Assembly: GCA_020025255.1 (NCBI GenBank)
Contig: JAHHSK010000037.1
Coordinates: 1 to 19,850, forward strand
Source of the DNA: Ruthenibacterium sp.
GTDB taxonomy: Bacteria > Bacillota > Clostridia > Oscillospirales > Ruminococcaceae
DNA: 19,850 nt
Direction: 5' to 3'
The notes below the pieces were generated by a model that saw only the letters and a program-made list of their open reading frames with translations, did not search any database and was not told where the DNA came from. The position numbers and the translations under genes were made by a program. Below are positions 14,636 to 19,850 of this stretch, piece by piece; position 1 is the first letter of the stretch; every line of letters starts with the position of its first letter.

Positions 14636-15472
14636 TCATCCCATTTTATTGTTTTTTGCCTGTTTTCGATCCCGCAGGCACAGCGCCGCAGCAAACACCA
14701 AAACCAGCACCGTTGCGATTCCCAGAATTACCACCATGTTATCCACCAAAATGGCATCCGCCGGAACATGGAGCGCCGCGGCAGGTCGGCTGCCGTTTTC
14801 CACCCGATGCCCCCGAACCAGCATGCGGTGTGTGTTGATGCCGTAGGGGGTGCAGGTGACCAAGGTGCAGTAATCCTGTCCCGGCTCGATCGCAAGCTCG
14901 GTAAGATCCTGCGGCTCCACGATGCGGATCTGGTCGATGCGGTAGGTAAGCGTTTCATTCAGCACATGCAGCACAAACTCATCGCCTTCCACCAGCTGAT
15001 CCAGATGCGTAAACAGCTGTGCCGAAGGCAGGCCGCGGTGCCCTGTGATGACAGAATGGGTGCCTGCCCCGCCGATCGGAAGGGATGCACCGGGCATCGT
15101 GCCCGCACCCACACGCAATACCGCAGAGCTGTCGCCCAGATAAATGGGCAGCGTAACCTGAATGGGGTCGATTTCAATATACCCCACCGCACCGCCGGTC
15201 GAGCCAAGCATATGCAGATACTGTTCGCGTTCTTCCGGCTCCATAACAAAGCGATTGGGGGCTGCGGTAAGGCGTTCGTTATATGCCTGTGCCTGCGCCA
15301 TGATTTCATCGTAGGTGCTGGTATCCAGTTCGTCCAGATGTTCTTTATAGGCTGCGATCGCCTGCGATTGATTTCGGGAATTGATGTAATTGCTTACGGT
15401 GGGATACAGCAGCACGCAGATTCCGGCTGAGAAAAGAAGCATAATGAGAATGGTAGACAAATGTTTTTTCAT
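14636..15472 (-). CDS. Class C (pilus-polymerising) sortase
   Basis: Class C sortases cleave LPXTG pilins and join them through the pilin-motif lysine of the next subunit. The 278 residues show an N-terminal helix (about 7-26), the catalytic core with GYIEIDPIQVTLPIY, His145 in VITGHRGLPSA, Cys207 and Arg216 in TLVTCTPYGINTHR, and a C-terminal transmembrane helix (about 244-265), the hallmark architecture of the class. The region before the core, where other class C enzymes have a DPF/DPW-type lid, reads APNRFVMEPEE and lacks the Asp-Pro-aromatic motif. The ATG at 15472 follows GGGAGGG closely. It lies 67 bases after the backbone pilin gene, with a weak GTGCG/CGCAC hairpin in between. Confidence 0.94.
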   Translation of the reverse strand: MKKHLSTILIMLLFSAGICVLLYPTVSNYINSRNQSQAIAAYKEHLDELDTSTYDEIMAQAQAYNERLTAAPNRFVMEPEEREQYLHMLGSTGGAVGYIEIDPIQVTLPIYLGDSSAVLRVGAGTMPGASLPIGGAGTHSVITGHRGLPSAQLFTHLDQLVEGDEFVLHVLNETLTYRIDQIRIVEPQDLTELAIEPGQDYCTLVTCTPYGINTHRMLVRGHRVENGSRPAAALHVPADAILVDNMVVILGIATVLVLVFAAALCLRDRKQAKNNKMG

Positions 15473-15539
15473 GCGTCCCTCCCATGCTGCTGTGCGTGGT
15501 GTTCCGCACTTTGTGCATACGGCATTGTTTGTGTGAAAA

Positions 15540-16991
15540 TCAATGTGCCGTGCGCTTTTTTACGATCAGCACAGCGGCTGCCAGCAGCAGCACTGTGCCA
15601 ACCACATAAAACACCGTTGTGCCGATGCCGCCGGTAGAAGGCAGCAATGCGCCGGTCTTGTTTATGATTTCGATTTCTATGCCTTTATTATCTTTATCGT
15701 TCACCCGGATCGTCGGGGTAATGCGTTGTCCGTTCATATCAAACGGACGCTTGGTATCAGGGGCCACATTTTCCTTGATCTCGATTTTCACCGGATTGAG
15801 CAGCTTATTATAGCCTTCGGGTGCCGATTCTTCCTTCAGATAATATGTACCTGCGGCAAGGCCTGTGATGGCTGCCGTACCGGCGGTGATCTCCTCTACG
15901 CTTCCCACTTCCTGCGCTTCTGCCAGGCGGTACTCATTCTCTTTTTTGATAAACTTCATTGCGGGGCCCGTGCAATGCTCGTCATTATAAAGTTTGAACA
16001 CGGCACCTTCAAGCGGATCTTTTCCGTCGGTCTTTTTCACAGTGAATTCATAGTTTGCAACCTTCACTGTGATTTCCGGCGTTTTTCCATCCGGCTCTGA
16101 AAGGCCGGGGTTTGAATAATACTGCATGCTGACCGTATTTTCCATGCTGACGGTCTTTTTTGCAACGGATTCATATGCCAGAATAAACTGCGTACCGGAT
16201 TCTTGCTTCTTCAGCGTTTCCGCCCTCAGCGTGATTGTCAGCGTATTCTTTCCTTCCGATGTGTTCTCCTGATAGTTTACGGTGTAATCGATGTCTTTTT
16301 GCAGCTGCTGCCCATTCACAGTAATTGCAACGGTATCTATTTTCAGTTCCAGCCCGGTCATAACGTCCGTGATGATATAATCGCCCCAAATATAACCGCC
16401 GCGTGTGATCTTGAGCTTATAGCCCACCGTGTCTCCGTATGCCGCATTCGTTTTATTTGCGCTTTTTTCAATTTGGGGGTCGATGTTTTTTTCAACCATT
16501 TCGGCCGAAGAATCTGTGCTGTCCAATGCCTGCAATGCCCCTGCACTCGTGGTTACCAGATAATATCCCAAAGGCAGATTGGAAAAGGTGAGTTTCGGTG
16601 CCGTGCCTACCGGGTCATAGGTTGTAACTCCTCCGTTTTGTTCTGCATATTTCTTTGCTTTATCTGCCAAATCCTGCAATTTTTCTGCAGAGCTGTTATT
16701 GAGTGTTACCGTTCCGGTTTCCGGGTCGATCGTAACAAAAGACGCCCCTTCGCCGGTTGTAAAAAAGTCATTCCACTCTGCATTGACCGTATAGCCGTAA
16801 TGCTCCCCGTCATGGGTCAGATCGAACAGGCGGTACGCCTTATACGCGTTTCCTTCTAATGCGTTTTTCACTGTGATCGATCCGTTTCCCGCTGCTTTCG
16901 TTTCCTCTGCGGCAAATGCCGGCACGATCAAAAGCAGCGACAGAAGGATTGCCAGCACCATGCTGAGCTGTGTTTTAAATTTTCGCGACAT
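15540..16991 (-). CDS. Major (backbone) pilin, LPSTG-anchored
   Basis: This 483-residue pilin has a signal peptide (1-27, ending PAFAA), an N-terminal domain (about 35-165), a middle domain (about 176-312), a C-terminal CnaB-like domain (about 313-445), the sorting signal LPSTG (450-454), a hydrophobic helix and a KKR tail. Lys168 in VEKNIDP occupies the junction between domains 1 and 2 where backbone pilins carry the lysine used for polymerisation. A classic E-box YYLKEESAPEGY (383-394) with Glu387 and the strand FTVKKTDGK suggest an internal Lys-Asn isopeptide bond. The ATG at 16991 has AAAGGAG 7 bases upstream. It follows the adhesin gene by 26 bases and precedes the class C sortase gene, the standard order of a pilus operon. 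Confidence 0.93.
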   Translation of the reverse strand: MSRKFKTQLSMVLAILLSLLLIVPAFAAEETKAAGNGSITVKNALEGNAYKAYRLFDLTHDGEHYGYTVNAEWNDFFTTGEGASFVTIDPETGTVTLNNSSAEKLQDLADKAKKYAEQNGGVTTYDPVGTAPKLTFSNLPLGYYLVTTSAGALQALDSTDSSAEMVEKNIDPQIEKSANKTNAAYGDTVGYKLKITRGGYIWGDYIITDVMTGLELKIDTVAITVNGQQLQKDIDYTVNYQENTSEGKNTLTITLRAETLKKQESGTQFILAYESVAKKTVSMENTVSMQYYSNPGLSEPDGKTPEITVKVANYEFTVKKTDGKDPLEGAVFKLYNDEHCTGPAMKFIKKENEYRLAEAQEVGSVEEITAGTAAITGLAAGTYYLKEESAPEGYNKLLNPVKIEIKENVAPDTKRPFDMNGQRITPTIRVNDKDNKGIEIEIINKTGALLPSTGGIGTTVFYVVGTVLLLAAAVLIVKKRTAH

Positions 16992-17017
16992 GGAAAATCT
17001 CCTTTACTCTGTGTTTT

Positions 17018-19850
17018 TTAAAAATGTGCGTGCTGTTTCGCACTTTGTTTCTTTTTATGCTGCTGCCAGCACAGCAAACCCGCTGTGCCCAGCAGCAAGG
17101 CACCTGCCAGCATATACGGCAGTATTCCCCTGCCGCCGGTTTCCGGCAGTGCCACCCCGGTCATATTCCGGCATAGGATCTCATACGGGGCACCGGTCGT
17201 ATAACCCAGCTCCACCGTTGTGCGATCCCCGGGAACGGCGTTCATGGATACCACATATCCGTCATGCTCCAGCTCCTGTACGATCACACGCCCCTTTACC
17301 GGAAGGCCGGTAAGCAGCAGCGTATCCCCATGCTTCAGCGTCGTATCGGCACTTAATTTGCCGTCTTGCTGCGCAAAGTTCAGCGCAACTGCCTCGCTTT
17401 GCCCATTGGCATGCGTTATAACCGCAGACAGCTCCTGCTGCGGAACGGCATCGGCTGTTTCGAGCGTGATGCGGAAAGAAAAATCCCGTTCCCGATCCGA
17501 TTGCAGCGGTTCGCCATTGGGCGAATCGGTTCGCACGACCTGCTTTTTCAGCGAAAGCGCGCTGCCCGCGTGCAGATTGCTTTGATTCAGGCATAGCAGC
17601 TTCACCACGCGGCTTGCATCGATTGGTGATGTCACGACCCCTTCCGCGCCCTGCACCGGGGCTTTGCCTTCCTCTTGGAATGAAACCGTGTAATGTCCGT
17701 TCTGCTCCGGCTCAAACAATTCCTGCACGCGCAGAGTTTTTCCGGTGGGCAGACCCTCGATCACCACGATTTCGCCGGGATAAAGCAGAAGCTCCGCTTC
17801 ATAATTTTCGCCGCGGGTCCCCGGTGTCCCGTCTTTCGGGCGGAACACGATCGTTTCCTTGTGTCCGAAGGAGGGCGAATCGGGATACGCCCCTTCCGGG
17901 TAGCCGTAATACGTTGCCTTCAAGGCAAGCTGTTCTTGATATCCCCCGGATGCCGCATCGGTGGCATAATCCTCGATCCGCAGCTGAAAGCGGAACCGGG
18001 TGTCCGGCGGGATGACCCCCTGCGTCTGCTTTTGCAGCACAAAGGAGCCATTGGGCATCAGGATCGGGTCGCCTGTGTTATAAATGGTGATATCATGCCT
18101 GCTGCCCGCCGCAATGCCGCTTTTATTCTGGATGCCGATCGGTTTTCCGCTGTTGTACAAATCGATTGTTTCCAGCTGTTCCCCGGGGGTGGTGCTGCTG
18201 CCTTCATAAACGGTAGTGTACACCGCCGATTCTTCGGGCGAAAGCAGCTCCCTGACGCGATACCGCGTACCGGGCAGCAGATGCAGATGAAGGGTCTGAT
18301 CGTTTCGAATGGGAATCATCCCGTTTGCCGATCGATCCAAATAAAGCTTGGTGTCCTCCTGCGGTGTTTCACCGGGATTCAGCACCCAGTATTGTGATTC
18401 GGCCGGAAGCGGGAGCCATTGATTATTCTTTTCATCCAAAAGCTCTACCCGGATCGGGAACGCTTCGCCGGGGATCGGCGTAATCCCGTCACTGTAATGC
18501 GCCTTTTTTGTGATATACAGTTCACCCGGTGCCCCAAGATCGTTTTCAAAATCGATCCAGTTGAATTCGTTATGCAATCCGGTCGTTATAACCGCATGAG
18601 CCACCGTTTCCCCAGGGGTATCGGTTTGGTATTGTTCTATTTGCGTTTTTGTCTTGTCCGTGTGGTACTGCACCCTGGGGAAATTCGGCCAGCCGGTGGA
18701 ATCGTACAGCGGCGGTGTGATTTTACGCTCTTTCCCGCCCTCTCCCGGAACGATCAAGCAGGTATCGGGATCTTCCTCCTTACCGCTCCACGCGGTGATC
18801 TTGGGCAGTGCCGTGCCAGCGGGGAAGATCTCGCTGACATGGATCTTCAAGTCACTCAAATCGCCTACCCCGGCGTTTTTCAAATCAATATCACCGGAAA
18901 AATACGCACGTTCGCCCGGGCGCAGCCAAAAGCGTCCGTTTTCATCGGTTCTGCCCGCGCCTACGGTAACAGCACCGGTAACCGGGTGGGATTTCGGCGT
19001 CCATTTCGTGATCTGAAATGTGGCATTTGCCAAGGGCTGCCTTGTCCTGCCGTTTTCATTTTCCACCTCTACCTGGAACTGATACCACATATGGTTCGCC
19101 GCAGCCCCGGCCAGTGCTTCCGGAACGCGCTTGCCGATCACCATAGCGTGTTCTACCGGCACAAGGTTGAAGCGGATTTCACAGTTGGATTCCGATTTGC
19201 CGCGTTCCAAATAGAAAAACTTGATATTGTGCTGCGTGAATTTACCGTATCCGGCTCTTTCACGCGCCATTTTCAGTTCATCCTCGGTCAGGCTGTTGGG
19301 ATTTTCGATGCCATAGATGTTGGGCTGCCGCCAGCCGCTGTTCGGGGAAGGCGGCGCATTCGTAACGACCTCGCCGGTGCGGAAGTTGATGCTTCCGCCG
19401 TAGCGTCCGTGGATGCCGCCCAGATCGAGCGCGAGCTTTCCGTCCAAAAACACCCACACATCATCGTCGCCGTTAAATTCGAAGATCATATCACGCAGAC
19501 CCGTATGCGCACCCGAAGCATCGGGGATCTGCCCGCCGGGCGGCATGGCGAAGTCGGTTTCCATAGTCATGCCGAAGTGATAGTTTTTCTGCTGGGATTC
19601 ATTCGCTTGATTTGCCTGTTCATAGGTATTGAACGGCATGAATTTTGCAATGTTTGTGCCGGGGCGTACCGGCTGCTCATACACCGCAAAGCTGCCGCCA
19701 TTGGTATGCGTTTCTGTATGCCCGCCGCCTTCGGCATTCGGGTCCATGATCGTGGCAAAGTTCTTCATGGAATCGTAGTAATAGTATCCGTCCTTATCCC
19801 GCTGGAACAGCCCGTCCAGATTGGTATGCACATGCTTTACTTCGCCTGTG
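17018..19850 (-). CDS. Large fibro-slime-domain adhesin, candidate pilus tip protein (5' end missing)
   Basis: The frame is open to the window edge, so the N-terminus and signal peptide are outside; 943 residues are visible. Counted from the GTG codon at 19831, residues 85-160 hold a fibro-slime/PA14-like lectin-type core with FNGDDDVWVFLDG and LDLGGIHG (119-142). A CnaB-like region follows (about 250-335). Next come three related beta modules (about 437-585, 594-750, 757-890), two of which share a GLP.(G).-V-QEL pattern. The sorting signal is LPETG (895-899), followed by a helix and a KKK tail. Large adhesins of this build, coded first in a pilus operon with their own LPXTG, usually sit at the fibre tip and bind host or other surface ligands; that role is inference here. 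The acidic DDD pair suggests metal or sugar binding. The promoter of the operon lies beyond the window. Confidence 0.88.
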   Translation of the reverse strand, partial: TGEVKHVHTNLDGLFQRDKDGYYYYDSMKNFATIMDPNAEGGGHTETHTNGGSFAVYEQPVRPGTNIAKFMPFNTYEQANQANESQQKNYHFGMTMETDFAMPPGGQIPDASGAHTGLRDMIFEFNGDDDVWVFLDGKLALDLGGIHGRYGGSINFRTGEVVTNAPPSPNSGWRQPNIYGIENPNSLTEDELKMARERAGYGKFTQHNIKFFYLERGKSESNCEIRFNLVPVEHAMVIGKRVPEALAGAAANHMWYQFQVEVENENGRTRQPLANATFQITKWTPKSHPVTGAVTVGAGRTDENGRFWLRPGERAYFSGDIDLKNAGVGDLSDLKIHVSEIFPAGTALPKITAWSGKEEDPDTCLIVPGEGGKERKITPPLYDSTGWPNFPRVQYHTDKTKTQIEQYQTDTPGETVAHAVITTGLHNEFNWIDFENDLGAPGELYITKKAHYSDGITPIPGEAFPIRVELLDEKNNQWLPLPAESQYWVLNPGETPQEDTKLYLDRSANGMIPIRNDQTLHLHLLPGTRYRVRELLSPEESAVYTTVYEGSSTTPGEQLETIDLYNSGKPIGIQNKSGIAAGSRHDITIYNTGDPILMPNGSFVLQKQTQGVIPPDTRFRFQLRIEDYATDAASGGYQEQLALKATYYGYPEGAYPDSPSFGHKETIVFRPKDGTPGTRGENYEAELLLYPGEIVVIEGLPTGKTLRVQELFEPEQNGHYTVSFQEEGKAPVQGAEGVVTSPIDASRVVKLLCLNQSNLHAGSALSLKKQVVRTDSPNGEPLQSDRERDFSFRITLETADAVPQQELSAVITHANGQSEAVALNFAQQDGKLSADTTLKHGDTLLLTGLPVKGRVIVQELEHDGYVVSMNAVPGDRTTVELGYTTGAPYEILCRNMTGVALPETGGRGILPYMLAGALLLGTAGLLCWQQHKKKQSAKQHAHF

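Noticed and set aside
13869..14846. Open plus-strand frame opposite the LPQTG protein and class C sortase genes
   Set aside because: The minus-strand genes have signal peptides, sorting signals and catalytic motifs; the plus frame has none.
15497..15514. Small GTGCG/CGCAC hairpin between pilin and class C sortase genes
   Set aside because: Only five pairs and no T run; it could modulate sortase expression but is within chance for this composition.
16486..16492. Seven-base A/T run in the pilin gene at the Lys168 motif, a possible phase-variation site
   Set aside because: Runs of seven also occur in fhs and in the CinA-like gene, so it is ordinary AAA-codon usage; seven bases is short for slip-strand switching.

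Overview
The window looks like chromosomal DNA from a moderately high-GC Gram-positive anaerobe of the Clostridia, probably an Oscillospirales-type gut bacterium. The basis is Gram-positive Shine-Dalgarno sites and promoters, LPXTG surface proteins with sortases, a ThiI without a rhodanese domain, and a formate-tetrahydrofolate ligase. This placement is inferred from gene content only. I see no tRNA, rRNA, CRISPR array, insertion sequence or phage gene. Almost every base belongs to a coding region, and all genes but one (fhs) lie on the minus strand.

Region 1 (1-5,750, minus strand) starts with the 3'-truncated gene of a class I glutamine-amidotransferase-like hydrolase (peptidase C26/PuuD type). 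Next comes a four-gene operon transcribed from a good promoter at 5,668-5,696: cysteine desulfurase, thiI, cinA, and a second CinA-related gene, ending at a terminator at 736-762. The first two genes form a classic pair that supplies sulfur for tRNA 4-thiouridine. The last gene is the most unusual item in the window. Its cytoplasmic half aligns without gaps to the middle of the CinA encoded next door, but it has lost the catalytic serine and lysine and gained a transmembrane helix and a Ser/Glu/Pro-rich external tail.

Region 2 (5,709-10,322, minus strand) is a four-gene signalling operon: OmpR-type response regulator, HAMP-containing histidine kinase, a single-pass membrane protein of unknown family, and a lipoprotein with a Cys/His cluster. 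Each downstream gene starts with GTG inside a 4-base GTGA overlap with the stop codon of the gene before it. The two unknown extracytoplasmic proteins are therefore probably made in step with the kinase.

Region 3 (10,357-13,169) has a DegV-family lipid-binding protein (minus) and fhs (plus), driven by back-to-back promoters in one short intergenic space. Each gene ends at its own strong terminator.

Region 4 (13,234-19,850, minus strand) is a sortase-assembled pilus locus that runs off the right edge. In transcription order it holds a large fibro-slime-domain LPETG tip adhesin (5' end missing), an LPSTG backbone pilin with pilin-lysine and E-box motifs, a class C pilus-polymerising sortase, a small LPQTG protein with a proline-rich tail that fits a basal pilin, and a second short sortase that may anchor the finished fibre to the wall. 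A terminator at 13,234-13,272 faces the fhs terminator.
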